Positions 46,687 to 59,833 of a stretch of 64,000 bases of DNA are shown here, piece by piece. The notes below the pieces were generated by a model. The model saw only the letters and a program-made list of their open reading frames with translations. It made no database searches and had not been told where the DNA came from. How positions within the stretch are numbered: position 1 is the first letter of the stretch; each line of letters begins with the position of its first letter. The position numbers were made by a program, and so were the translations under genes. The DNA is from Lota lota. Taxonomy: Eukaryota; Chordata; Actinopteri; Gadiformes; Lotidae. The DNA is taken from the NCBI GenBank assembly GCA_026745465.1, contig JACYXH010000473.1:7317191-7381190 (forward strand), read 5' to 3'.

Positions 46687-49600
46687 GTAGCCAACAAAAA
46701 CACACATTGATAGGGTGGGATGACTTTGTATTTTGTATGTGTGTCTGGTTGTCTGTTTAACGGCGAGGACTTGTGACGCAGGACACACATCGGAACAAAT
46801 CAGACGATAAAGTGATGGCCTCGGCCCCAGAGGGACACGGTCAAACTGTTGTCCTAACAAATGTGACGTATCACGCGGTCATTCTGTAGGAAAGGCAGCA
46901 ATGGTAGTGTAGGTACAAAATTAAACGCACAGTACATACAAGGGCGAGGTTATTCGACCCTGGTACAGTTATCAGCACAGAGAGGTAGAGAGAGAAATGA
47001 AATAGAGGTAAAGAGAGAATAACACAGATCCTGTGTAAATGCCATCATTGGGTTCAGTCTCTTTAAAAAAAGGAAAAGATGGGGGGGTGGGGTACCGAGT
47101 TGCACTCCTCGATGCGGTAGAGCTGCTCAGGTGTGCATCTCTCCAGCACCGGCTCCAGGATCAGAAAGGGGACCCCGCCCACCTCGTCGATGGCTGTGAG
47201 AGTGAGAGAGAGAGAGAGAATGAGAGTGAGAGTGAGAGAGAGAGAGAGTTGGATGGATGGATTTTATTCGTTCTAAATGAATTCCTAAAGACATTATACA
47301 TTTAGTGATGGTACATCTGAAAAGAGAAGGACAGACAGAGAGACAGAGTCAGAGAGAGTGACACAGACACAGAGAGACAGACAGAGAGACAGGCAGAGAA
47401 AGACAGAGAGAGACAGACACAGAGAGACAGACACGGAGACAGAGACCGAGAGTTACACACACAGACTGTAAAGCCACGTCACTCACAGTCGATGTTGTTC
47501 TGCAGCACGCGGAGGCACTGCTCGTACAGAGACATCATCTTGGGCAGGTTAGCTGTCTTGGTGCCCGAGTAGACCGTCATCTTGGAGTTGAACCGCTTCC
47601 CTGTGAACCCCGAATCATCCTCCCCGTTGGCCTGGGGGACTGAAGCAGGGAGGGAGAGATGTGAGTGAGTGAAAGGTAGAGACACATAGAGGAGGACAGA
47701 GAGAGATAAAGTCCTAAATGTCATGGCAGAACTTCTGGGTGGAGACGGCACAGGGCCTGGGCCGGAAACCAGAAACGTTGAGGGCCACGTGATGGGTCGA
47801 AATTAATGTCGCAAAGGAAAGTGAAATGCCACGTTCACCCAGATTTCACAACTCACCCAGATTTCACAACTCACTCAGACTTCAGATAGGAATCTAAAAG
47901 GCTGATTTGTGAAACCGCAGCTACAGATGATATTGAGATGAAGAACCTGATTTGTCTGTTGAAACGCTGCAGATCACTATTTGACAGGTTATCGTTGACA
48001 CAGATGGCTTAAGGCCGATGTCGATCAAATGGTACGCTCCAACTTCGTGTGCAAGCTCCAGCATGAAAGACCTTCCGTCGTTCAAACAGCGTACCTCCAG
48101 GCTGGTAGCTCCTATACCTGTACCTGGACACCTACCGCAGTACGTCTCAAGACAATCAAAAGAAAAACATCATCCCTATTTAGCAGATTCTTCAATCCAA
48201 ATAAATTCATAGTGAATTCAGATCCGGGTCGTTAAGAAGAGGGATGCCTACAGGTAGACTTCGGACATTGGGGTTCGAACCCAGAAACTTCTCCCCTATC
48301 ATTAGACAGCTTAATTACACCCACACACAACATTAGGGTCTGTGTGAACTCGCTAATGCACCATATAGATGTAGGATATGAATGCTTCAGATCAACAGGA
48401 CTAGAGCATACATGCACGCCACACACAACCTGCCTACCTTTGCGTCTTTGTGGGGACAGGGGCATGGGGTCCAATGACGGTAGGGGTCTGTAGTTGGGCA
48501 AGATGGCTGGTAGGGGGAAGTCTGGCAGTGCAGGGACCACCTCCACAACCTACACACACACACACATAATTATATAAACACAGATCGGGACTGAAGGCAG
48601 CTTCACACAAAAATGCTGGGCTGGGATTCCAAGCTGCCCAGTAAGAGGGTAAAGGTGTAATTTGTTACTCATGTATAGGTCTGGAAAATGTGTGGAGATC
48701 CCACTAGGTTCTCTTCTTACTACTAAGGGTTGTTTACGATTACTACATATGAGGAATGTATTCCCCAGGAGAATTTTGCTCCGGGAACTGAAAGGCTGCA
48801 TTACAGTGCACTTCGTAAATGCCAAAGTGGTCTTTTCAAGTTTATTTGACGCGACCTAATCTAATTTCAGGGCGTTGGTAGGCCAATAAAGCCTCTTTCA
48901 ATGCTATTCTTTTCTGCTATTTGAGGATTTTACACAGGCTAAGTAAACAATGAAACAGAAAACACCACCACTTCATATGGAATTGTTGCAGGAATGCCAT
49001 TGCTTTCTATTAGTTAGCTTATCTAAATTAGACGTGGCTTGCTACAAACGTACCCTCCTGCGTTTCTCAGGCGTCACGGCAACCGGTGCGGAAACCATCT
49101 CGGACTTCTTGCTGTTCTTCGTACCGTTGGACTTGCTAGGCTTGGATGAGGAGGAGGAGGAGGAGGAGGAAGAGGCAGCGGCCGGTTGGGTCCGTGCGTG
49201 GGAGGAAGACGACGACGACGGATGGGAGGGCCGGCTGTGTGACGACGATGATGACGAGGGCTTCTTCTTCTTCTTCACGGGTGTAGCGTCGTACATGAGG
49301 AACGACTCAAAAGACATGGTGGGGGTCTCGAAGTCATCCTCCTCTGCGGCTACTGGCTCCTTGGGTGCCTGGGGTCGCGCTGGGGCTGCAGAGGAGGGGG
49401 TAGGGGGTTTACTAGGCACGGGAATCGGCAGGCAGCTCACGATACGACATTAGAAATGATTATTGAGACCCAGTACAATGTGTTTTTGCAATTCTGTAAA
49501 TATTGTGATTCTAAAAATTACGATACCCCAATTGTGGTGCGATTTTATTTTTTTAGGTTGAACCTGGTATAATGATAGGGTTTGGGTTCTACAGGTCCGC

Positions 49601-52600
49601 CATTGTTTTTTCTACATTGAAGCTGAACAGAACAGACCATAGTTAATGCAAATACACTACAGCCGAATACACTTTAGCGCCCTCTGTAGGATTGTACCAT
49701 TAACAGCAGTCTAGAACATTATGTTCTCAGTACAAACGCATTGACCCTTTGAAACGCTAATGCCTAAAATCATCTTATGTGGGCCTCTGGAGCATTTTGA
49801 GACTATAACTAATTAACTGAATTACATATTTGATACGGCTTATAATATCATTCAATGAGTTCATCTGTGAAAAGACTTAATTTCAACGGATGATTGTAGT
49901 AGGCCAAAGCCAGACCTATGAATGAATAGTAGGTGTAGAAAATGCTGCTGGTTTAAGGAAGTCCCCACTGTGGGTGTCAGTGTGACCTTAAACAGTGGTG
50001 ATCAAACTGTGGGCCGCGACCCGTGAGTGGGCCCCAAGAAACATTTAGTAATAAACATTACGTTGAAGACTGAAAAGGGGAATACTGTACCGATGAACAA
50101 ACAAGAGACACATTTGAATTATCTCCGTTGTTTTTTTTGACAAGGAGATCATGACAATGTTTTGCTTATTTTACTGCGATAAATATTTGATGGGTCACAG
50201 CATGAAAAAGATCGGGAACCCATGACCTAAATTATCTCGCTCAGTCACTCAAACACTCACTCACACCTTCCTTCCGACTCACCATCTGCACCTCCTTTCT
50301 TCTTCTCCTCCCTCTCTCCTCTCTCCTTCTCCCTCTTGCCCTCGTGCACGGTGGCGTGCCGGCTGTGCTTGGTGGTCTTGGGCCCGCCTCCGGGCGTTGG
50401 CTCCACCTCCACCGCGCTGCGCTTCTTCTGCTGCTGCTGCCTCTCCTCCCCCCGTTCCCGGTCCCGCCGGTCGCCATGGGAACTGCGGGCCTGCGGCTGC
50501 TGGTTCTGGTTCTTGCCGGGCTCCCTGTGGGGCTTGCCGTGTCTGACGGCGTCTCTGCTGCGGATGGGCGGCGGCGATGGGGCCACAGGGGGGGGGCTGG
50601 GCTGGGGGCTGTCGTCGTACTCCTCGGACCGGTACCCCCCCCCTCTGGGCTGCGGGCTGTAGCGCTCGTGCTGCTGCTGGGGGATGTGCTGGTGGTGCTG
50701 GGGGGGTGGGGAGGGGGAGTAGCCTCTGCTGTAGCCCCGCTCCTCTTCCTGCTCCTCCTCCATCACCATCTCCTCCTCCTTCTCCGTGTAGGAGGGCTCC
50801 TCTTCCTCCTCCTCCTCTTCCTCCTCTGGTTGAGGGGAGGGCAACCGGGGTCGTCTGTGGCCCCCGCCGCCGCTGGCTTCATGGTGGCCCCGAGGGGGAG
50901 CTTGTGAACGGGGGGCCTCCTTGGTGAGGCTGATGCTGGGTCTGTGGACCGGGCGAGGGGGGCCCAGAATACCGTTAAAACATCAGTCTGACAAAGACAA
51001 AAAAATGTGTTCAAAATGAACAACCTTCACAACAGCTTCTACAACTACAGTCAAAACCTGTGAAGTGATGAACTGTCGAGGTGTGGATAAAGTTGATCAA
51101 GTTAAAGCAGATCCGATATTGGATATCTAATATTGGATTTCGGTCATTGTAACGTTGTTTTGTAATACTACAGCGCAAAGGCGTCTCTCCTTTCCAGCTC
51201 GTCTCTGGTTTGTCAAACATGCTTTACGGCTACACAGAGAACGAACGGGACAACATTGTTGCCCCTTCCAGTATTTTCCTTTGGGTAATTATGATTACCG
51301 ATAACAAACTGACACTAAGCGCCAACTGAACGTCAAGACCCGCAACGTCACATACCGGTCAGCAGACGGCTGAGGAACCAGCTTCTTCCATTTGGCGACT
51401 AGGCCTTTCGCCACCTCGCCCACTAGCTCGTGCTTCCGGAAAGAATTTACAGTTTTCCCAACGCCAGTTTCCTGAATCATGACCAAGGAAAAGATTTGTA
51501 AAAGAAAAATTAGTTTTTTGTTTACTCAAACAAACATTCCCTTTTGTTCAGTTAATTATTTTTTCTGTAACCCAACACTAGTTAAAAGTTCAACAAATCC
51601 CTGGTTAAATATAAACATAATAATAGGGTCTTAGTTGTCATTTGTAGCATTTTGTCATTTAGGTAAAATCTGTTGAGTGTGCACCAATATTGTCTGCACT
51701 AAGCATTTTTGCAAGTTTACCTGAGTTTGCGGTGGTATAAGAGAGAAGTTGGGGCAGGTCCCAAGTTAAGTTATCTAGCCATGACACGTTCCAAAGCCTG
51801 CTTGCTTTTCCCATAAAATACGGCTTACTGAGTTGTATTGGTTCTTAAGCTTTCCTGCGAGGGTAACCAGGAAGGCTGCTAGGTTTAGCCCTTGCATTAC
51901 AGAATACATTAGCTTTGAGAAGACAACAGTTATCACTCGATGCTTCGCGTAGCAGCCAGCTAACCACGCTTGTGGTTAGCTGTAACTGTGACAGCTTACA
52001 GTCTTAACAGTGAATATCGATAACTATTTTAATGAACAGCTGGTTTTAAACCTGAGGGTCTTAGTAATTATAATAAAGGATAGATACTTAAACCCACCAC
52101 AAGTATCTCAACTGTCATAGGCAGCTCCCCGAGTCTTCTCAGAGTCTTCAGGAGCTGAGAAAGGCAACAAAAGGTTTTAATAATTAATATGAGGATATTA
52201 CTCAACATATTATATATTATAATCCACTGCAGTGATGTACATAGGAAATTGGCCACCTAGAAAACAGATGTTTCATTCAATTAATTAAGGGAAATATGTG
52301 TTAAATACGAGTTGTATTACCATTAGCAACATAGAGAAACACTTTAAACTGTGGATATTTGAGGAAAGGTTCAACTAGAAAAGAAGGATGATATAATCGT
52401 GCACATTTGGCGATTGTCTCAAATCCTTATGAAAGGGCTCTAAAATAATTGTAAAGTATCCCATTTGAATTTATATAAGATAAGTGTCCGTTAAACATAT
52501 GAAAATGATATCTACTATTTACACCAGACAGGTGCCAAAGTGATACCACCAGCATAAAACTGCACCGCTAATTAAATTGCACCAGAAAGTGGAATAACAT

Positions 52601-53533
52601 GCTGTGCTTGGGTCGGCAAAGGCATCCGTGCACGTTTCCTCGTTCATTTTGTAGTGATTGCATTTAAGACAACAATCCAACAAAGCATTAACATTTTGCG
52701 CACAGTCATGGCGTCATCAGAAGGCTGTTGTGGCCTGCGGTACTGCATGTGTTTAGCTACCAAAAAACTAGCAACAGCGTAAACACACTTCATTCTGAGA
52801 GAAGGACGTGTCTTACGTCTTCTCTTTTAACAAGTTGCGCAGAGAAATCGCAGAAGTTGAGGCTAAGGTGTGCGCAGCTAATGTTTTGTGTCCTCAAACC
52901 GCAATCAGTTGAGCAGCTCAATACGCCTCATTGTTTACATTGAATATTTAATAATGCACATTTAAAAGGGGTGATCTGTGGCACAAATCCCATGTACAAC
53001 CAATGAGGCATTTTTGCTAGGTAGCATTTACATTGTCCGGTGTACTTTGTATTGCTTCTTTCAAATCGCAGTCTTTTGTTGGTTTGTCTGCACTTTTGCA
53101 CTTTAGCCGTGTTGCTATTAGCAGCACGACTAGCCGCAGCAGCAGCAGCAGCAGCAGCACAGAGACGCGTCCCGGGTCTCCGGTACAAAAGCTGTGTGGA
53201 TGTCTTTATTACAATTGTTTTCACGGATGAAATGCTCAGTGGTGGGTGATTATGTGTGTACAACTAAGGCACACAAGTTAAAGACCCCCAGGTGAACTGT
53301 GACGTGATCCTTGACCAAAAAAAAAAAAAACGTAGCGTGTTTTTTCTTTTCTTTTTTTACGGAACTAGTGGTGGCCACACGGACAACGTAGGAACGGCGA
53401 TTGGGGAGTCGTAAGGTACACGGAGACGCGTACTCGACAGCAACCGAGGGACAATCCTTACCTTTTTGGGCTCTAAATTATCCGAGAGCCGAGACTGGAG
53501 TCTCTCCACTGCTTCCAGCAGCTCCTCCGCCAT
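44523..53533 (-). CDS. eloa: ELOA, Elongin A (RNA polymerase II elongation factor SIII subunit A)
   Basis: Elongin A stimulates Pol II elongation and, with Elongin B/C and cullin-5, forms a ubiquitin ligase for stalled Pol II. Twelve exons: 53533-53462, 52154-52098, 51471-51356, 50941-50283, 49385-49054, 48549-48438, 47639-47487, 47193-47096, 46610-46430, 45921-45792, 45263-45109, 44584-44523; 708 residues (human about 770). Residues 1-85 form the TFIIS N-terminal domain ([38 protein letters not shown]). Exons 4-5 are disordered, with Glu, Ser, Pro and Lys runs, ending at [14 protein letters not shown]. Then [29 protein letters not shown], the Elongin BC-binding [18 protein letters not shown] (exon 8), [12 protein letters not shown] and [19 protein letters not shown]. 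The end [15 protein letters not shown] matches human. Two acceptors and nearby introns carry (GT)n tracts. The start is in good Kozak context (AACATGG). Confidence 0.95.
44716..44840. repeat. Teleost interspersed repeat in ELOA intron 11
   Basis: AAAGCTAGGGTAGGCAATTT and GGAGAAACTAG are familiar from fish genomes as part of a widespread non-coding repeat. There is no coding capacity. Confidence 0.5.
45380..45535. repeat. SINE-like repeat in ELOA intron 10
   Basis: The stretch GACTCCCAGCCGAAAGG and TGCCGGCTCCAATGCCC, with CCCTGCTCCTTAATGAC, resembles the head of the 40940-41125 repeat (AGACTCCCAACC). Assignment is weak. Confidence 0.35.
46630..46681. repeat. (CA)n microsatellite beside ELOA exon 9 acceptor
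   Basis: A pure CA run of about 52 bases. On the gene strand it is followed by a run of C and the acceptor CAG at 46611-46613. Confidence 0.9.
47200..47460. repeat. Purine-rich AGAG/CAGA simple repeat in ELOA intron 7
   Basis: Irregular GAGA, GAGT and ACAGAGA runs fill most of the intron between exons 7 and 8. Confidence 0.8.
47790..47920. repeat. Fragment related to the 30900-31195 element
   Basis: GTTCACCCAGATTTCACAAC repeats almost in tandem, then CAGACTTCAGATAGGAATCT and GGCTGATTTGTGAAACC. These match the right end of the 30900 and 34985 copies. Confidence 0.5.
48225..48335 (+). repeat. SINE-like fragment with tRNA-type B box
   Basis: GGACATTGGGGTTCGAACC at 48263-48281 is identical over 19 bases to 62418-62436 and resembles 8330 and 30690. 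GGTTCGAACC is a Pol III B-box consensus. No full tRNA cloverleaf can be drawn. Confidence 0.5.
49990..50226. mobile_element. hAT/Charlie-like non-autonomous element in ELOA intron 4
   Basis: It opens with CAGTGGTGATCAAACTGTGG and GCCGCGACCCGTGAGTGGGCC, and closes with ATCGGGAACCCATGA. That terminal style is known from hAT (Charlie-type) elements. It is internally short with no transposase. Confidence 0.5.
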
Positions 53534-53760
53534 GTTTACTGCTGGTACCCTGTGCCCGGAAACGGCTTCATGGTTACAAAATAAAAAAAACTACCGGATC
53601 TCCTTATTTCTCGTCAGCTACAATCTGTAGGTTGACAGGGATGAACGGAACTACGTCATGCAACAGCTGACAATGGGTGACGCGTCAGCGACGTCTGTTT
53701 TTGTTGCGTCTGTAAAATATGAAATTACGATAGTAGTAGTCAGTAGGCTGGCAGTACCCA
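53534..53760 (-). promoter_or_regulatory. ELOA promoter region
   Basis: Upstream of the ELOA ATG: CCCGGAAACGG (ETS-like), CTACCGGATCTCC and a TGACGCGTCA palindrome (CRE/E-box-like, about 53678-53687). No TATA box. The transcription start is inferred. Confidence 0.35.
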
Positions 53761-53852
53761 AACTGTCTCTCAACATGAGATTTAAATGACAGAAAGTCCA
53801 CTCTCCTGGACATCGATAGACCCCCTCAAACGCGCACACACACAGGCACGTA

Positions 53853-53909
<57 letters not shown>

Positions 53910-55249
53910 CACAGTTTACTTATTTACAATACATACATGACAAAAAACGTAACATCAACGTAACAGTAGGCTATAACGTAGGATAGGCTAGGCTAGAAAA
54001 GTAGGACTTTCCCAAGGTGCCCTATTTGACACCTCCTCCCCATACCAATTCATAGTGCCGGGGCATGACGTGGGCTGGGGCTTGTCTTGGGGATATTTTT
54101 GGAGGGGTGGTAACAAAGTGGTGCCTGTATTTGGAGTTGGAGGGTGAGGCTGTGTGGGGTGAGGGGGTGACCGAATGGTTGTGGTTTACAGCTCTGACAG
54201 GAGATATGGGTGTGTGTGGAGGAGGTGGGGGTTATGGTGGAGGGGAGGAAAGGGGTGGGGTGTACATTGCTTTGGTGAGACCGCCCTCACCCCTCCACCG
54301 CATCATCGCCATCACCACCAGCCCCCCCACCACCAGCCCCCTCCTAAGCACCCCCAGGTTTCAGCCTCAAACACGGACACACACGCACACAGTGCCCTGG
54401 CAGACGGACGGAGGACAGCGCGGATGAGAGAGAGAAACCTGTACGAGAAATCCAACGAAGCCGACAGAAGGAAACAAGAGAAAGGAAAGAAAGAAGGAAA
54501 GAAGGAAGGAAAGGAAAGGACGCCCCAAGGAGAGACACAGAGAGAGATCAGGAGAGGAAGAACAGGCAGGAGAAGTTAGTGACAGGTAAATCACATCGTG
54601 TTTGACTGTGTGATGGAGCATTCATGAATAAATGACATCCGATTCTGGGGTTATTCTGTAGGCCACTGGGGAACATGCATCTCTGTGGTTGTATGAGACC
54701 ATTATCTGAAGTAGTTCCTGCATCCATTTAGACAAAAAAAAAAAAACTTCAAAGCCTTGTTTCTAGTTTTTGTTTGTATCCGATGGCTAATTTATTTTAG
54801 AATCAGCAATACACCGCTTAGACAAAATTGATTCAATTGAGACACAACACGATAAAGAATAGAAAGAGGATTTAATCCCTTACATCCCAGTCATCAATGA
54901 GAAAGCTAGCCACACTAAAAACAGTGATATTGGGCTGAGTAACAGATTATGTTCATACTGTAAACAATATCTGATCCTCTTTTATTTAGCTGTACTGCTA
55001 CAGGGGCTCTCTGCTTCTACATACATAAACATGTGAGTGCACACACACATGCAGAAATACACACACATTCGATGGGTCAGCTCCTATAAATACCCTCACA
55101 AGATAGGCAGAGGAATCTGGCTGGTGGCACATGAATCGGATCAGAGGTGTTGGAGAAGGTCACGGGATGGTATGTGTTTGTGTGTGTGTGTGTGTCTGTG
55201 TTTGTGTGTGTACATGTAGAGTTTGTGAAGTGTGTTCATGTGCCAGCAG

Positions 55250-55284
<35 letters not shown>

Positions 55285-55352
55285 TGTGAGTGTGTATGTG
55301 TGAGTGTGTGTCTGTGTGTGGCGGGGGGTTGAGCGAGTAAGAAATGTCTACC

Positions 55353-55392
<40 letters not shown>

Positions 55393-57584
55393 ACTTGAGA
55401 CTATGGAGCCATGGAAGTTTGAAACCACATCACAGCCTACATGCCTTGCTAGTGAAAGCGTGTGTGTGTGTGTGTGTGTGTGTGTCTGTGTACCTGAAGC
55501 GTCTCATGGCCTATGTACACACAGAAGGGAGATAATAGCCTGGAGAAGTGTGTCAGGACTACTGAAGGTTACACACAGCCTTGAAAAACAATCACTCCTC
55601 AATAACAAACACACAAATATACACACACATACACACACACACACACCATGTCTGTTTTCCACATATACTGAAGACACTGTAATAATGACACAGTTTCCAG
55701 GCTCATAAATATGTGTGTGTGTGTGCCTCTCTTGTTGATATTTCACATCAGAGGTGCCAGAATCAATTGTACACAGTGATATTATTATGTGATAATGTAT
55801 AAACATAAAGCATGTTATAAACGTCATAATGGCTAAGTGTCAGCTTGCTAAGTGCCAGCTTATGAGTCCCCATATCAGCAAATGTTCAGCATTTGTTCTG
55901 AATATTACATGTAAATAACACATTGTCTTTAAATAATTTGAAATCAACCAAAAATATATAGTAATAATGGATTCCTAACAAACAGAGAAGTAACCATGAC
56001 ACACTTGGAAACCACACTCACTTCCCTCTCACCCTGAACACCCTAAACGTTTTTAAATAACCGCCGGGGGGGGGGGGGGGGGGGGGGCTGTGCTGTGGTG
56101 GTGGAGAGGAGGTGGTCTCCATACAGGGTGGAGTGACAGCTGTTGTCGGGGTGGTGTCATATTGTAGAAGGGGAGTTAAACGCAGAGAGAGGGCCTAGGC
56201 TCCTAAAGATGTTGCAATACCTCCTAAAATGGTTGAAACGGCAGCGTCCAGCGGCGGTCGTGACGGGGCCCGGATCTGTGACATCATGAGTGTAACGCAT
56301 GGTGGCTTTCTCATCGTAGGCGAAATATGCTATACAGGCCTACTGATGATTCCCGGACGTTGCGTCATTCGTATCGGTCTAAACTTTAAGAGTGGATTTG
56401 CAAGTGTTTATTGGTCGGGGTCCTCCTTGCCTACAAGTGGTCAAAGAAAGCGGAGACGTATGCTGTTGAGCACCATGATGTCGGCGGGGTGATGCTTCGG
56501 TGGGTAACCTGAATCTGACCCGGCCAGCGGCTTGTGTTGCAGTAAGGGGCAGTGAGATGAACACTTAAACATTTCCGCGCCAATAAGCAAATACCAACTC
56601 TACTACGAAGAAGTAAAAAAAAATAGGCCTTTAGACCTGCTAGAGCCACTAATGAGTTCCAGCATACCATTTTAAGGAGGTAGGCTTCCTAAATTAAAAC
56701 GTTGACTGCGCCTGCCCCTGTATGAGCCAATTTAGAGTTGAAGCAAATTTCTGACCAATCAGGGCATTTCTTCTCTTCTGATTGGTTTGGGGAATCCATC
56801 TTGCCTGTCAAGATGGATGCCACACTTCTCAATGGCAGAAGAAACATAGGGAGGGAGCAGACGTTTCAGTTTATTTTGTTAAAATCTTGCTCGCTTAAGC
56901 TCCTTTCTGCTCTCTCTCTTTACCACTCTCGAATCATACCTACAGCAGCGTTAACAGAGAAAGATTAAACAAATATATTTAATAAATGCCTGCATACTGT
57001 ATTTTCCTCGGTGGCACAAGCTTGCCTATGGGCATGTATATCTCTGTCTTATTATTGCAGATGACAATATAATGTAAAATCACATGAACCAGCATTGGAT
57101 CAAACAGAAAAGGAAGTCAATTCTAGGGCGGGAAAAATAACGTTCTGAGATATTGGAGAGCCACCACGGCTGCTCAAAGGTCCCAGCTGCTCCGTGTGAC
57201 TGTCAACTAACAATAGACCAGCACTGTATGTCCAGCTCAAAACAATATGCCCACAGTGCACCATTATTTATATCAACCATGTTGGATGGAGTCTTTTTGT
57301 CTTTGCTGAAATTGACCACCATGAATATTGTCAATTTGAACTGGACAACCGTTAGTCAATTTAAATATTCAGTGATTTTATAACTGTATCCAAACTACAG
57401 ACCTTACAGACTCGTCTGATCACAACATGTGTGGTTGTGCCTCTCATTACAGGTTATGGTCTTCATGGTTCTTCATAAGGGGCTTCAAAAGTAGCCGCTG
57501 TTTAACAGCATTGTTATAAAGTCATCATGTTTGTTTACAAGGTGATGCAGAGAGAATATGGGCTGTGGTCGAGTGTGTGTGTGT

Positions 57585-57615
<31 letters not shown>

Positions 57616-58938
57616 TTCCAGAGGGAGAAGAGATGTGTGGAGGTTCGATTCCAAAGAGAAATCTGAGTAGAGGAAAATGAATCTACGTGCCAAAATATTG
57701 TCTATACAGCTGTATACATGTTGTGCAAGTGTATTTTTAGGAGCAGTCAAAAGCAATGTGCAGGTGGAAATATAAGTCGCTGTTGATGTTTTCTGTGGCT
57801 CTGGAAATTTGAGCAAACTGTTACCAAGAGTCATCAGTGTCATATTAGTCTGCGTCTAGAAGACACCTGTAGGTTAGGGGGAAAAATTTGAAGACGAATT
57901 AGGCCAGTAGAGGGACCAATTTAGAAAACATGGAACAGAGGGATTAAAAACTGAAAATGCCTACCTCAAAGAAAGTAGTGAAAGAGCTGCCATGGTACAT
58001 TTTGGTGCATTTGCTATAAAGTAGAGTTTTGGACAATGCATGTATCTCCTTTAATATACTTTCTGCATATTGTCCCTCTACTATTTGTAACTTGTTGGTC
58101 CCTTGTGGCCCATTGCAAGCATACACTACACTTCCCATAATTCGTCTGTGCTGTTGTGAGTATGACACATAGCTACAGCTATATAAAGGAGAGGGAGTAA
58201 ATACCATACCCTCGTTTAATATCACTGGCTGAGGATTGGCTGAAAGAGGGCTTATTTTGGGAGCTACTATGGGAACATATTTCTGCATGCATACTTTCAG
58301 ACATAAGCTCTTTAAGGCCCCTTAAAGCAGTCCATGTCTTTAGCAGCAAAGATGGGCTCCTCTGTACCTTCCTCTGTTCCTCTGTACCTTATTTACACTC
58401 TTCGACACATGTATATAAGAGGTCTTATGAAGGATGAGCCCCTCCAAAAACATGTTTGGAATCCCCGCCCACCGCGGAACACTCGCACTTGCCACTCACA
58501 CTCCCTCCGTCTCCCCTTTTCTCCCCTGGGGGGGAAGGGGGGGAAGGGAAACAGGGAGATACAGTGACCAAAATTAGATGTTATAGAGAAACTGAAAGAG
58601 AGTTGTTTTTTTGAAACACACAAACCATTCACCTAACTCGGGCCCAATGTATTTGTGTAAGCCTTTTCACGTCTCTTCTCTCTCTGTATATCGGCAAACA
58701 CTGTTTAAAGTGTCCTCCAGTCTTTGGAAAAGGACCAGTTGTGCTTGTTTTTGACAGTACTGACCGTGTCGATTAGGTTTCGTTTACCTCTACCACTTTT
58801 TTCTCTTTCTTTCTTCTCGTCCCAGGTGCTGTGTTGCTGAACAGAAACTGAATCAGCGTCATCGCAAACAAAGGAGTGGGCCTGTAAATCTGTCCCTGTG
58901 ACACACTCTAGAGAGGCCTTCAGCTCCCTCTGCTTGTG

Positions 58939-58970
<32 letters not shown>

Positions 58971-59239
58971 ACGTGCACGAGAGAGAGTAAGTCACCGCTT
59001 ATTTCAGTTAGAGGGAACCAACGAAAATATCTTCGCTGTCACTTTGTTGATTGGCTGGATAGTTAGTCGCGCGAGGCGGTATCCTCGGTCTGGTCAAGCC
59101 GAAGTTTAGCGTAACCAAGGTGAGGTTCGACGGTAACCTAGACCCCTCCCCTTCTCAAAAAACAACAACAACAACAACAACAACAACACACCCACAACCA
59201 AGACAAACAACAACCCACAAACACCCATCGGCTGTCCTC
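53761..59239. other. Gene-poor, microsatellite-rich interval upstream of the Kelch gene
   Basis: Contains (CA)n at 53856-53907, several (TG)n runs at 55177-55490, poly-G at 56067-56087, (TG)n then poly-G at 57573-57615, (TG)n at 58938-58968 and (AAC)n at 59161-59187. A possible 5' UTR exon of the Kelch gene ends at about 54591 (AGTGACAG then GTAAAT). No coding exon is supported. Confidence 0.45.
56217..56685. mobile_element. Possible MITE with inverted ends
   Basis: TACCTCCTAAAATGGTT at the left and ACCATTTTAAGGAGGTA at the right are reverse complements apart from one inserted base, about 450 bases apart. No coding capacity. The target duplication is unclear. Confidence 0.4.
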
Positions 59240-59766
59240 ATGGCTCCCAAGAAGAGGGCCTCCCGCCAGAAGAAGGTCACCGGCGACGGCGACGTCTCGC
59301 CGGCGCCCGCGGTCGCCATGGATCCCGGCTCGCTGAAGGTGGAGAGCCGCGGCGACGGCGTGGTGGTGGTGGTGGAGTGCGGCGTCAAGAAGATCGAGCA
59401 GATGGCGGCGCTGGACATCGTGCAGCTCAACAGCCTCAACCTGCCCCTGCTGCCGCCCGCCATCAAGCCCGGCGAGAGGGGCCTGGGGCTGGGCTGCGAG
59501 CTCACCCGGCCCCTGCACGGCAACGCCCTCCTGGAGGAGCTCAGCAAGATGCGCCAGGAGAGGTGAGAGGGCCCCTGACGGTGACGATGCCATCGTCGCG
59601 GCATCATCGTCGATGACACGTCCCGTGACGAGGAAGTCTTTTGATGGTGTTGCGTTATGCTGTGTTGTTTCATACATGACCTTTAATCGAATCTTTATCT
59701 TTCTATCTATCTATCATGTCTGTCTGTCTATCTATCTATCTATCCATCTTTCTATCTATCTGTCCG

Positions 59767-59833
<67 letters not shown>

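Noticed and set aside
48225-48335. tRNA gene
   Set aside because: It has a B-box-like GGTTCGAACC, but no acceptor stem or anticodon arm; better as a SINE fragment.
50344-50907. Plus-strand frame of 187 codons, Leu-rich
   Set aside because: Antisense shadow of the Glu- and Pro-rich ELOA exon 4, whose minus frame has family motifs and in-frame junctions.
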